Source: Mesorhizobium koreense (GTDB lineage: Bacteria; Pseudomonadota; Alphaproteobacteria; Rhizobiales; Rhizobiaceae). From it: 64,000 nucleotides of DNA. Shown here one piece after another: positions 1 through 9,211 of this stretch. The notes under the pieces were generated by a model that saw only the letters and a program-made list of their open reading frames with translations, was not told the origin of the DNA and searched no databases. Numbering within the stretch: the first letter of the stretch is position 1; every line of letters begins with the position of its first letter. Both the position numbers and the translations under genes were made by a program. The DNA is taken from positions 3,863,001 to 3,927,000 of the forward strand of contig NZ_CP134228.1 of assembly GCF_031656215.1 (NCBI RefSeq), given 5' to 3'.

Positions 1-1285
1 TCTCGATGGCAAGGGAAAAGGCGGCGGCGAGCTCCGAGACCCCCTCCCCGACCGCCTGGATGCCGAGCACCAGATGGTTGTCGGCGCGCGCGACGACGCG
101 CACGAAGCCGTCTTCCCCCAATAGCGTCATGGCGCGGCCGTTGGCGCGGAACGGGAAGTTCCCGACCTTGACCTCGCGCCCGCCGGCTGCGGCCTGATCC
201 GGCGACAGGCCGACGCTGACCACTTCCGGATCGGTGAAGCAGATGGCGGGGATGGCACGCTTGTCCCAGCTTCGCTTGTGGCCGGCAACGATCTCCGCCA
301 CCATCTCGCCCTGCGCCATGGCGCGATGCGCCAGCATCGGTTCTCCGGTCACGTCGCCTATGGCGAAAATGCCCCGCATGGAAGTGCGGCACTGGTCGTC
401 GATGCGGATCGCCCTGCCCTCGCGGTCGAGCACCAATTCGTCCATGCCCCAGCCTTCCGTGAGCGGCCGGCGGCCGACCGTCACCAGCACGTGATCGGCG
501 GCGATCTTCCTTTCCTTACCGGCGATTTCGACCAGCAGCGCGCCGGCCTTGCCGGCCAGTCCCTTCGCCTTCGCGCCTGTCAGCACCTCTACGCCGAGTT
601 CGCCCAGCCGCCTCGCAACCGGCTGAGTGAGTTCGGCGTCGTATTGCGGCAGGATGCGGTCGAGCGCCTCCACCACCGTGACCTTCGAACCCATCTTGGC
701 GAAGGCTGTGCCGAGTTCCAGCCCGATATAACCGCCGCCGACCACGGCGAGCTTTTCCGGCACCTCCTTCAACGACAGTGCCTCGGTCGAGGAGATGATC
801 TTATCGCCGAAGGGAAGCGAGGGAAGCTCGACCGGCACCGAGCCGGTAGCGATGACGATCGTCTCGGCGCGGATGGTCTGCGTTCCGGTCTCGGTCTCCA
901 CGTCCACCGTCTTGCCGTCGCGGAACATCGCCTGTCCCTGGACACTCTTCACCTTCGCCTTCTTCAAGAGACCGGCCACGCCACCGGTCAACCGCCCGAC
1001 GATATGGTCCTTCCAGGCGACGGTCTTCGAAAGATCGAGTGTCGGCTTCTGAGCGGTTATGCCGAGCGGGCTCGCTCCGGCGACCATCGCCCCGAGCCTT
1101 GCATATTCCTCCGCCGCATGGATCAGCGCCTTGGAAGGGATGCAACCGATATTGAGGCAGGTGCCGCCGGGCTTCGCCCTCTCCACAATCACCGTATCGA
1201 CACCGAGTTGCCCGGCGCGGATGGCGCACACATAGCCGCCCGGCCCGGCGCCGATGACGAGGAGCTTGCAGGAGATTTCCTTCAT
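1..1285 (-). CDS. lpd: Dihydrolipoyl dehydrogenase (E3), 3' end cut by window edge
   Basis: Flavoprotein disulfide reductase that reoxidises the lipoyl arm of the 2-oxoacid dehydrogenase complex, passing electrons from dihydrolipoamide via FAD to NAD+. The start is the ATG at 1283-1285. The visible 428 residues show the FAD dinucleotide fold (VIGAGPGGY near the start), the redox-active pair GGTCLNIGCIPSK, and the NAD fold (AVVGGGYIGLELG). The frame runs off the left edge, so the C-terminal dimerisation end with the catalytic His-Glu is not in the window. It lies 11 bp after bkdB and is the last gene of the operon, so it is most likely the E3 dedicated to branched-chain 2-oxoacid oxidation. 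Identity is certain; the assignment to this complex rests on context. Confidence 0.95.
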   Translation of the reverse strand, partial: MKEISCKLLVIGAGPGGYVCAIRAGQLGVDTVIVERAKPGGTCLNIGCIPSKALIHAAEEYARLGAMVAGASPLGITAQKPTLDLSKTVAWKDHIVGRLTGGVAGLLKKAKVKSVQGQAMFRDGKTVDVETETGTQTIRAETIVIATGSVPVELPSLPFGDKIISSTEALSLKEVPEKLAVVGGGYIGLELGTAFAKMGSKVTVVEALDRILPQYDAELTQPVARRLGELGVEVLTGAKAKGLAGKAGALLVEIAGKERKIAADHVLVTVGRRPLTEGWGMDELVLDREGRAIRIDDQCRTSMRGIFAIGDVTGEPMLAHRAMAQGEMVAEIVAGHKRSWDKRAIPAICFTDPEVVSVGLSPDQAAAGGREVKVGNFPFRANGRAMTLLGEDGFVRVVARADNHLVLGIQAVGEGVSELAAAFSLAIE

Positions 1286-1296
1286 GGCTGCCCGCC

Positions 1297-2703
1297 TTAA
1301 TCCATAAATATCAGGGCCGGCGTTTCGAACAGCGCCTTCAGCCGCTGCACGAAGACCGCCGCGTCCCAGCCGTCGACCACGCGATGGTCGAAGCTTGAGG
1401 AAAGGTTCATCATTTTGCGGGGAATGAAGGAAGCACCGTCCCAGACAGGCCGCACCATTATTTTATTGACGCCGACGATCGCCACTTCCGGGTGGTTGAT
1501 CACCGGCGTCGTCACCACGCCGCCGATCGCGCCGAGCGAGGTGATGGTTATTGTCGAGCCGGAAAGCTCCTCGCGGCTTGCCGTCCCGGCACGCGCGGCT
1601 TCCGACAGGCGCGCCACCTCCGCCGCGCAATCCCACAGATCACGCGCCTCCGCATGCCGCACCACCGGCACCATCAGACCGCCCGGCGTCTGCGTGGCGA
1701 CGCCGACATGGACGCCGCCATGGCGGTGGATCACGCCGGCCTCATCATCGAAGATTGCGTTGATGCCGGGCTGCTCACCGACTGCCTTAACCATGGCTCG
1801 CATCAGAAAGGGCAGCACCGTCAGCCGCGCTTGATCGGCACGCTTTTCCTTGTTCATCGCCGCGCGCAGTTCCTCGAGCGCTGTGACATCGACCTCCTCG
1901 ACATAGGTGATGTGCGGGATGCGCGCCTTGGCGAGCGCCATCTTCTCGGCGATGCGGCGGCGCAGGCCGATCACCTTGACGTCCTCGACCTCGTTGTTCA
2001 GGGAAAGCGCCCTGCTTCGCGCTCGCTCGGGGCCATGCGCGAAGAAGGCGTCGATATCCTCGTGCGTGATGCGACCGGCCGGCCCGGTGCCCGCCACTTG
2101 CCTGAGGTCGATGCCTGCCTCCTTCGCGCGCAGTCGGACGGCGGGCGAAGCGACCGGCTTCTGGCCCTCGCCGCGCGGTGAGGCCGTGGGGCGGGGACGG
2201 AGCGGCTCTTTTGCGGCGGCTCGGCCACGCCCCCCACCCCTGTCCCCTCCCCACAAGGGGGAGGGAGACGCTGGTTCTGCACCCTTTGCGCCCTTGTCGG
2301 TTGGCGGCATTTCAGCTTGCCGGACCTTGGCAGGTGGAGTGCTGGGCGGAGCGGCCGGCTGTCCCCCTCCCCCTTGTGGGGAGGGGTTGGGGGTGGGGGT
2401 ATCCTGCGGTTCGTCTTGCGCTTGTTCGCCGGGAGCAGAATCACCCTCGCCCGCAACCTTCATCCTAACCAGCGGCGAGCCGACCGCGACCGTATCGCCA
2501 ACCTCCGCGCCGAGCCACGTAATCTCGCCATCGGCCGGCGCGGGTATCTCCACCGTCGCCTTGTCGGTCATGACGGCGGCGAGGACTGCGTCCTCACGCA
2601 CCAGATCACCGACCTTCACATGCCATTCGACGAGTTCTGCCTCGGCGACGCCCTCGCCCACATCCGGAAGCTTGATCGTGCGCTCGGCCCTGTCCTTGCT
2701 CAT
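1297..2703 (-). CDS. bkdB: Branched-chain 2-oxoacid dehydrogenase E2, lipoamide acyltransferase
   Basis: E2 core that transfers the branched acyl group from the lipoyl arm to CoA. The 468-residue product has an N-terminal lipoyl domain with lipoyl-lysine K48 in MTDKATVE, a long Pro/Gly/Ala linker (about 88-183), a peripheral subunit-binding domain (about 184-221), and a catalytic domain ending with the HRVVDG motif (His about 440). The ATG at 2701-2703 is chosen because the lipoyl domain begins directly after it; the frame is open further upstream, but that part lies inside bkdA2. The linker contains translated arms of a palindromic repeat ([11 protein letters not shown] and SPSPLWGG), so this linker appears longer than usual because of an insertion. 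The gene lies 4 bp after bkdA2. Confidence 0.95.
   Translation of the reverse strand: MSKDRAERTIKLPDVGEGVAEAELVEWHVKVGDLVREDAVLAAVMTDKATVEIPAPADGEITWLGAEVGDTVAVGSPLVRMKVAGEGDSAPGEQAQDEPQDTPTPNPSPQGGGGQPAAPPSTPPAKVRQAEMPPTDKGAKGAEPASPSPLWGGDRGGGRGRAAAKEPLRPRPTASPRGEGQKPVASPAVRLRAKEAGIDLRQVAGTGPAGRITHEDIDAFFAHGPERARSRALSLNNEVEDVKVIGLRRRIAEKMALAKARIPHITYVEEVDVTALEELRAAMNKEKRADQARLTVLPFLMRAMVKAVGEQPGINAIFDDEAGVIHRHGGVHVGVATQTPGGLMVPVVRHAEARDLWDCAAEVARLSEAARAGTASREELSGSTITITSLGAIGGVVTTPVINHPEVAIVGVNKIMVRPVWDGASFIPRKMMNLSSSFDHRVVDGWDAAVFVQRLKALFETPALIFMD
2230..2400. repeat. Palindromic repeat element inside the bkdB linker
   Basis: Two arms of about 40 bp in inverted orientation (about 2230-2269 and 2361-2400) share the hairpin core CCCTCCCC-ACAA-GGGGGAGGG with a few mismatches and flank about 90 bp. 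Repeats of this look are common between genes in Hyphomicrobiales. Here the whole element is read through without a stop and encodes part of the flexible interdomain linker of E2. The boundaries are approximate. Confidence 0.75.
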
Positions 2704-2707
2704 GGGA

Positions 2708-3721
2708 TCAGACCTCCACCGTCTCGCGAAGCGCGCGGCCGATCCGCTCGGGTCCAGGAAAGTAGTCCCATTCCTGCGCATGCGGATAAGGCGTGTCCCA
2801 GCCGGTGACGCGCCTGACCGGCGCCTCCAGATGGAAGAAGCAGTGCTCCTGCACCAGTGCGGCAAGCTCCGCCCCAAAGCCCGAGGTCAGCGTCGCTTCG
2901 TGCACCACCACACAACGTCCGGTCTTTTCCACGGACTTCTTCACCGTATCGAGATCGAGCGGCAGGAGCGTTCTCAGATCGATCACCTCCGCGTCGATGC
3001 CGGTATCCTCGGCCGCCGCCTCGGCCACATGTGTCATCGTTCCGTAGGCAAGCACGGTGATCGCACTCCCTTCCCGCCGGACCGTCGCTTCTCCGAGCGG
3101 GACCGTGTAGTGCCCGTCCGGCACCTCGCTTTGCGCGTGCTTCGACCATGGCGTCACAGGCCGTTCGTGATGGCCGTCGAAGGGGCCGTTATAGAGCCGC
3201 TTCGGCTCCAGGAAGATCACCGGATCCGGGTCCTCGATAGCGGAGATCAACAATCCCTTGGCGTCGTGCGGGTTGGACGGCACCACCACTTTCAGACCCG
3301 ACACATGCGTGAACAGCGCCTCCGGGCTCTGGCTGTGCGTCTGGCCGCCGAAGATGCCGCCACCGGTCGGCATACGGATCACGATCGGACAGGTGAACTC
3401 GCCCGCCGAGCGATAGCGCAGCCTAGCGGCCTCCGAGACAATCTGGTCATAGGCTGGATAGACATAGTCGGCGAACTGCACCTCTACGCAGGGTCGCAAG
3501 CCATAGGCCGCCATGCCGATCGCCGTGCCGACGATGCCAAGCTCGCTGATCGGCGTATCGAAACAGCGGTCGCGGCCGTACTTCGCCTGCAGCCCCGCCG
3601 TGCAGCGGAATACGCCGCCGAAATAGCCGACATCCTCGCCGAAGACGACGACATTGTCGTCCCGACCCATCGATACGTCGAGCGCGTCGCGTATCGCCTC
3701 GATCATCGTACGCCGCGGCAT
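2708..3721 (-). CDS. bkdA2: Branched-chain 2-oxoacid dehydrogenase E1 beta subunit
   Basis: Beta subunit of the ThDP-dependent E1 that decarboxylates the 2-oxoacids of Leu, Ile and Val and acylates lipoyl-E2. At 337 residues it has the usual family length. It shows the N-terminal transketolase pyrimidine-binding fold ([48 protein letters not shown]) and the C-terminal transketolase domain ([16 protein letters not shown], then [11 protein letters not shown]). The GYFGGVF and FGGQTHSQS forms fit the branched-chain class better than pyruvate dehydrogenase. It directly follows bkdA1, with the ATG adjoining the bkdA1 stop, so the two E1 chains are probably translationally coupled. Confidence 0.95.
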   Translation of the reverse strand: MPRRTMIEAIRDALDVSMGRDDNVVVFGEDVGYFGGVFRCTAGLQAKYGRDRCFDTPISELGIVGTAIGMAAYGLRPCVEVQFADYVYPAYDQIVSEAARLRYRSAGEFTCPIVIRMPTGGGIFGGQTHSQSPEALFTHVSGLKVVVPSNPHDAKGLLISAIEDPDPVIFLEPKRLYNGPFDGHHERPVTPWSKHAQSEVPDGHYTVPLGEATVRREGSAITVLAYGTMTHVAEAAAEDTGIDAEVIDLRTLLPLDLDTVKKSVEKTGRCVVVHEATLTSGFGAELAALVQEHCFFHLEAPVRRVTGWDTPYPHAQEWDYFPGPERIGRALRETVEV

Positions 3722-5041
<1,320 letters not shown>

Positions 5042-5104
5042 CTATTCAAGGCTTACGTCCGTTTCTGCAGGAAAGGGACACCCGAGAAGTTGAGGAGTAA
5101 GGAC

Positions 5105-5560
5105 ATGCAACGATTGATTTCAGTTCTGTGCGCGGGTGTTCTCGCGTTATCGATGATAGCGCCTGCGGCGGCACAAGGCCAGGATACGACCGGCTTGAGT
5201 GCTCGTCATGGTAGCCACTTTCGTGTCGCCCGCGACCATAATCGTCACTGGCGTGGCCATGACCGCCGCCACTACCGTAGCCATGACCGCCGCGGTTTCT
5301 ACAGTCATGGCGGCTACGGCTGGTACAACGGCCATCGTGGCTATCGTCACTACCGGCATGGCTATCGCGAATATAATGGCTGGTGGTTCCCGGCCGCGAT
5401 CCTCGGCGGCGCGATCATCGGCAACGCCATCGTCAACGCTCCGCGAGGCGGCAGCGCGCATGTCCAGTGGTGCTACGACCGCTACCGTTCGTATCGCGCG
5501 TCGGACAACACCTATCAGCCTTACAACGGACCTCGCCGCCAATGTGTGTCACCCTACTGA
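5105..5560 (+). CDS. BA14K-family exported protein
   Basis: Small secreted or envelope protein of 151 residues. A Sec signal peptide (about 1-24, ending PAAAQG) is followed by a His/Arg/Tyr/Gly-rich stretch with repeated HYR/HRH units (about 32-90), a hydrophobic segment ([16 protein letters not shown]) and a C-terminal BA14K module with the two cysteines of [10 protein letters not shown] and RRQC. BA14K is a Brucella immunoreactive protein with lectin-like haemagglutinating activity; a cell-surface sugar-binding role here is inferred only from the family. The ATG at 5105 has GAGGAGTAAGGA in front. It is a single gene, followed by a strong terminator. Confidence 0.85.
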   Translation: MQRLISVLCAGVLALSMIAPAAAQGQDTTGLSARHGSHFRVARDHNRHWRGHDRRHYRSHDRRGFYSHGGYGWYNGHRGYRHYRHGYREYNGWWFPAAILGGAIIGNAIVNAPRGGSAHVQWCYDRYRSYRASDNTYQPYNGPRRQCVSPY

Positions 5561-5586
5561 GCCGGCGTCCGTCCGCATAGACGAGG

Positions 5587-5616
5587 AGCCCCGGCCCCGG
5601 CCGGGGCTTTTCTTTT
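5587..5616 (+). terminator. Rho-independent terminator of the BA14K gene
   Basis: A perfect 10-bp G+C-rich stem (AGCCCCGGCC / GGCCGGGGCT) with a 2-base loop is followed by TTTCTTTT, 27 bp after the BA14K stop. The T-run is on the plus strand only, so it serves BA14K and not the convergent glpK. Confidence 0.85.
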
Positions 5617-5632
5617 GGGTCGAAAGGCGGTT

Positions 5633-7123
5633 TCAGCACACGCTTTTCGTGCGGCGCACGGCGTCCTTCCAGCCCTTGATCCTTGCGGAGCGGGTTTTGG
5701 CATCCATTGCCGGCTGGAAACGTCGCTCCAGCGCCCAGGATTTGGCGAAGTCGGTGGCGTTCGGCCACGCGCCGGCCTTCGATCCGGCGAGCCATGCCGC
5801 TCCGAGCGCCGTGGTTTCAAGGATTTCCGGCCGGTCGACCGGTGCATCGAGGATGTCGGCGAGCCGCTGCATGGTCCAGTCCGACGCCACCATACCGCCG
5901 TCCACCCTGAGAACGGTGCGGGCGGACCCTTTCCAGTCCTTGCGCATGGCATCGAGCAGGTCGCGCGTCTGGAAAGCGACCGATTCGAGCGCCGCACGCG
6001 CCAGTTCCGCCGGCCCTGAATTGCGCGTCAGCCCGAAGACAGCGCCGCGCGCGTCGGCGTCCCAATGCGGCGCACCGAGGCCGACGAAGGCCGGCACGAG
6101 GTAGACCGCCTGCGCCGGATCGGCCTTCGCGGCGAGTTTACCGCTTTCGCTTGCGTGGCCGATCATCTTCATGCCATCGCGCAGCCATTGCACCGCAGCA
6201 CCCGCGACGAAGATCGAGCCTTCCAGGGCATAAGTCGTCCTGCCCTTCAGCCGATAGGCGATGGTGGTGAGCAGCCGGTTCTTCGAGCGCACCATCTCGG
6301 CACCGGTGTTGAGCAGCGCAAAGCAGCCCGTCCCGTAAGTCGATTTCATCATACCCGGCTTGAAGCAGGCCTGGCCGATGGTTGCCGCCTGCTGGTCGCC
6401 CGCGACGCCGAGGATGGGGATTTCGGCACCGAAGAGCGCCCTGTCCGTCACCCCGAAATCGTCCGCGCAATCCTTCACTTGCGGCAGGATATTCAACGGG
6501 ACATCGAGGATTTTCAGAAGTTCTTCGTCCCATTCGTTACGGCCGATGTCGTAGAGCAGCGTCCGCGAGGCGTTGGTTGCCTCCGTCAGATGCTTGCGGC
6601 CGCCGGTGAGCCGCCATATCAGGAACGTATCGATCGTGCCGGCGGCGAGTTCTCCCTTCGCCGCGCGCTTTCGTGCGCCCTTCACATGGTCGAGCAGCCA
6701 GGCGAATTTGGTGCCTGCGAAATACGGATCGAGCAGGAGGCCCGTCCTGCGCGAGAATTTCGGTTCCAGCCCCTTCTTCTTAAGCTTTTGGCAAAGCGGC
6801 GCGGTGCGCCGATCCTGCCAGACGATGGCGTTGTGGATCGGCTTGCCGGTGGCGCGATCCCAGATGATTGCGGTTTCGCGCTGGTTGGTGATGCCGATGG
6901 CCGTGATATCTCCCGCCTTGAGCTTCGCCTTCCTAAGCGCGGTTTTCACCGTCGCGACGACCGAGTTCCAGATGTCCTCGGGGTCATGCTCGACCCAGCC
7001 GGAGGCCGGATAGATCTGCGGAAACTCCTGCTGGCCCTGCGCCACGATCTTCATGGCGCCGTCGAAGACAATGGCACGGCTCGATGTCGTGCCCTGGTCG
7101 ATCGCCAGAATATATCCGCTCAT
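5633..7123 (-). CDS. glpK: Glycerol kinase
   Basis: Phosphorylates glycerol to sn-glycerol 3-phosphate with ATP in the cytoplasm. The 496 residues match the family length. The FGGY carbohydrate kinase signatures are present: the N-terminal phosphate loop [13 protein letters not shown], substrate-binding [16 protein letters not shown] and WQDRRTA, the ATP-domain segment [14 protein letters not shown], and [19 protein letters not shown]. It stands alone, without glpF or glpD next to it, and converges on the BA14K gene. The ATG at 7121-7123 has GAAGGAGGGGGAAGA just before it. Confidence 0.97.
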   Translation of the reverse strand: MSGYILAIDQGTTSSRAIVFDGAMKIVAQGQQEFPQIYPASGWVEHDPEDIWNSVVATVKTALRKAKLKAGDITAIGITNQRETAIIWDRATGKPIHNAIVWQDRRTAPLCQKLKKKGLEPKFSRRTGLLLDPYFAGTKFAWLLDHVKGARKRAAKGELAAGTIDTFLIWRLTGGRKHLTEATNASRTLLYDIGRNEWDEELLKILDVPLNILPQVKDCADDFGVTDRALFGAEIPILGVAGDQQAATIGQACFKPGMMKSTYGTGCFALLNTGAEMVRSKNRLLTTIAYRLKGRTTYALEGSIFVAGAAVQWLRDGMKMIGHASESGKLAAKADPAQAVYLVPAFVGLGAPHWDADARGAVFGLTRNSGPAELARAALESVAFQTRDLLDAMRKDWKGSARTVLRVDGGMVASDWTMQRLADILDAPVDRPEILETTALGAAWLAGSKAGAWPNATDFAKSWALERRFQPAMDAKTRSARIKGWKDAVRRTKSVC

Positions 7124-7171
7124 TCTTCCCCCTCCTTCCGGCCTGTGGACCGCGGCGCTTCGGTCGCGACG

Positions 7172-7435
7172 TCAGTTCAGATGGCCGGCGCCATTCCTTA
7201 TTTCCACGCTTTCCATGCCGCTCAATGCCATCTGGCTGCCGTCGGGAAAGGCGACGATGCATCCGTTCTGGCAAAGATCGGCATGCTCGCCCGGATCGAG
7301 GGTCCGCTCGGAGACGCGGCCCGCCTCCATAATCGTGATGGTCTGGCGTTGAGCGTCGCCGTTTGCAATGTCGGCCGCGAGTGTCGGGCCGACGGCGAAA
7401 AAGACGAACAAGGCGCTCATGATTATGCGTTCCAT
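7172..7435 (-). CDS. Small exported protein of unknown function
   Basis: An 87-residue protein with a clear Sec signal peptide (about 1-20, ending PTLAAD) and a mature part of about 67 residues with two cysteines (LCQNGC), which could form a disulfide in the periplasm. I do not recognise the family. The mature sequence (ITIMEAGRVSERTLDPGEHADLC, then GCIVAFPDGSQMAL) looks like a small beta-strand-rich domain. It lies 48 bp upstream of glpK on the same strand and could be co-transcribed with it, though no functional link is evident. The frame, signal peptide and normal codon use support a real gene. Confidence 0.6.
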   Translation of the reverse strand: MERIIMSALFVFFAVGPTLAADIANGDAQRQTITIMEAGRVSERTLDPGEHADLCQNGCIVAFPDGSQMALSGMESVEIRNGAGHLN

Positions 7436-7647
7436 TGCCGGCCGGTGTCGCCACCGCCTCCCTGACGATCGGGAAAGACTTATAGCGGGGTCGTCGCCGA
7501 CGACAAGTCGAGCCCGAACGGAGAATGAACGATCGGGGAAATCCGAGGTCGGTTGCCCGAAAAGCCATGGCGCTTTCCTCGCCTTGGCTTTATCCCACTA
7601 TCTGTAGGTTTTCGCTCAGCGTCGAAAGACGGCTTCGGCAGGGGAAT

Positions 7648-8907
7648 ATGGCGGAATATTCGGCACTATCGCTGTTGCGCAATGCCTTTTCGGGCAACAG
7701 GGACTGGAAACCCGCATGGCGCAAGCCCGATCCGAAGCCCGCCTATGACGTGATCATCGTCGGCGGCGGCGGCCATGGATTGTCCACCGCTTACTATCTG
7801 GCCGCCGAGCACGGAATCACCAATGTCGCCGTTATCGAGCGCGGCTGGCTCGGCCAGGGCAATATCGGGCGCAACACGACCATCGTCCGCTCCAACTACC
7901 TGCTGCCCGAAAGCGTGCGTTTTTACGAGCATTCGATGAAACTGTGGGAAAACCTCTCCCATGAGTTGAACTACAACGTCATGTTCTCGCAGCGCGGCGT
8001 GCTCAACCTCGCCCACACGCCGGCGCAGATGGACGATTATGCTCGCCGCGGCAACGCCATGCGGTTGAACGGCGCCGACGCGGAACTGCTTTCGGCCGAC
8101 GAAGTGGCGCGCAAGGTTCCGGGTCTCGACGTTTCCGCCTCGGCCCGTTTCCCGATCGTCGGCGGGCTGATGCAGCCGCGCGCCGGCACCGCCCGTCACG
8201 ACGCCGTAGCCTGGGGCTTCGCGCGCGGCGCCGATCGACGTGGCGTCGATATCATCGAGAATTGCGAAGTCACCGGCTTCCTGCGCGACGGCGACAGGAT
8301 CACCGGCGTCAAGACGACCCGCGGCGAAATCCGCGCAGGGAAGACAGCGGTGGCCGTCGCCGGGATGACCGGCCACGTCATGAAGCTTGCCGGCATCGAC
8401 AAGCTGCCGCTCGAAAGCCACGTACTGCAGGCCTTCGTGTCCGAATCGCTGAAGCCCTTCGTCGACACGGTCGTCACCTTCGGTTCCGGCCATCTTTACA
8501 TGTCGCAGTCCGACAAGGGTGGGCTGGTCTTCGGCGGCGACATCGACGGCTACAACACCTATGCCCAGCGCGGCAACCTGCCGATCGTCGAGGAGGTCAT
8601 GAGCGAGATGGTCGCCATGTTCCCAGGGCTTGCGCGCGTCAGGCTCCTGCGCTCCTGGGGCGGCATCATGGACATGACGATGGATGGTTCGCCGATCATC
8701 ACGACCGGCCCCCTTCCCGGCATGTATCTGAATTGCGGCTGGTGCTACGGCGGCTTCAAGGCGACGCCGGCCTCCGGCTGGGCTTTTGCCTACACCATCG
8801 CCCGCGACCATCCGCACGCCATCAACGCCGCCTACACGCTCGACCGTTTCAAGCGCGGCATCCTCATCGACGAGAAGGGCCAGGGCGCCACGCCCCGGCT
8901 GCACTGA
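7648..8907 (+). CDS. soxB: Sarcosine oxidase subunit beta
   Basis: Flavoprotein subunit of heterotetrameric sarcosine oxidase; it carries FAD and, with alpha, the covalent FMN, and oxidises sarcosine to glycine and formaldehyde or methylene-tetrahydrofolate. The 419 residues include the Rossmann motif VIIVGGGGHGLSTAYYLA, the GRNTTIVRSNY loop next to the flavin, and a DAO-fold C-terminus (GWCYGGFKATPASGWAFA). The ATG at 7648 has AGGGGAAT before it and gives the usual MxxYSAxxLLRNAxSG start; the frame is open back to 7525 but that is not conserved. It is the first gene of soxBDAG; no sox regulator, glyA or purU is adjacent. Confidence 0.96.
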   Translation: MAEYSALSLLRNAFSGNRDWKPAWRKPDPKPAYDVIIVGGGGHGLSTAYYLAAEHGITNVAVIERGWLGQGNIGRNTTIVRSNYLLPESVRFYEHSMKLWENLSHELNYNVMFSQRGVLNLAHTPAQMDDYARRGNAMRLNGADAELLSADEVARKVPGLDVSASARFPIVGGLMQPRAGTARHDAVAWGFARGADRRGVDIIENCEVTGFLRDGDRITGVKTTRGEIRAGKTAVAVAGMTGHVMKLAGIDKLPLESHVLQAFVSESLKPFVDTVVTFGSGHLYMSQSDKGGLVFGGDIDGYNTYAQRGNLPIVEEVMSEMVAMFPGLARVRLLRSWGGIMDMTMDGSPIITTGPLPGMYLNCGWCYGGFKATPASGWAFAYTIARDHPHAINAAYTLDRFKRGILIDEKGQGATPRLH

Positions 8908-8908
8908 G

Positions 8909-9211
8909 ATGCTGATCACCTGCCCTTATTGCGGACCGCGCGATCTTTCCGAATTCACCTACCAGGGCGACGCCAACCGGGTCCGTCCCGATCCGGCCTC
9001 GACCGACCAAGAGGTCTGGTACGACTATGTCTACCAGCGCGTGAACACGGTCGGCGACCATAAGGAATACTGGCAGCATTCGGGTGGCTGCCGCAGCCAC
9101 CTCGTCGCGGTGCGCAGCACGCTGACCCACGCGATCTCCTCCGTCGGCTTCGCCCGCGAACACGAGGAGCGCAAATCGGCGGTCCGCCACAAGAGCGGAG
9201 GCAAGGCATGA
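8909..9211 (+). CDS. soxD: Sarcosine oxidase subunit delta
   Basis: Small zinc-binding subunit of heterotetrameric sarcosine oxidase, 100 residues. It begins MLITCPYCGPRD and carries the ligand set CPYCG plus downstream His and Cys (EYWQHSGGCRSH), which hold the structural zinc. The start is the ATG one base after the soxB stop. Its stop overlaps the soxA start as ATGA, so the subunits are likely made in step. The enzyme contains one copy of delta, which contacts alpha. Confidence 0.95.
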   Translation: MLITCPYCGPRDLSEFTYQGDANRVRPDPASTDQEVWYDYVYQRVNTVGDHKEYWQHSGGCRSHLVAVRSTLTHAISSVGFAREHEERKSAVRHKSGGKA

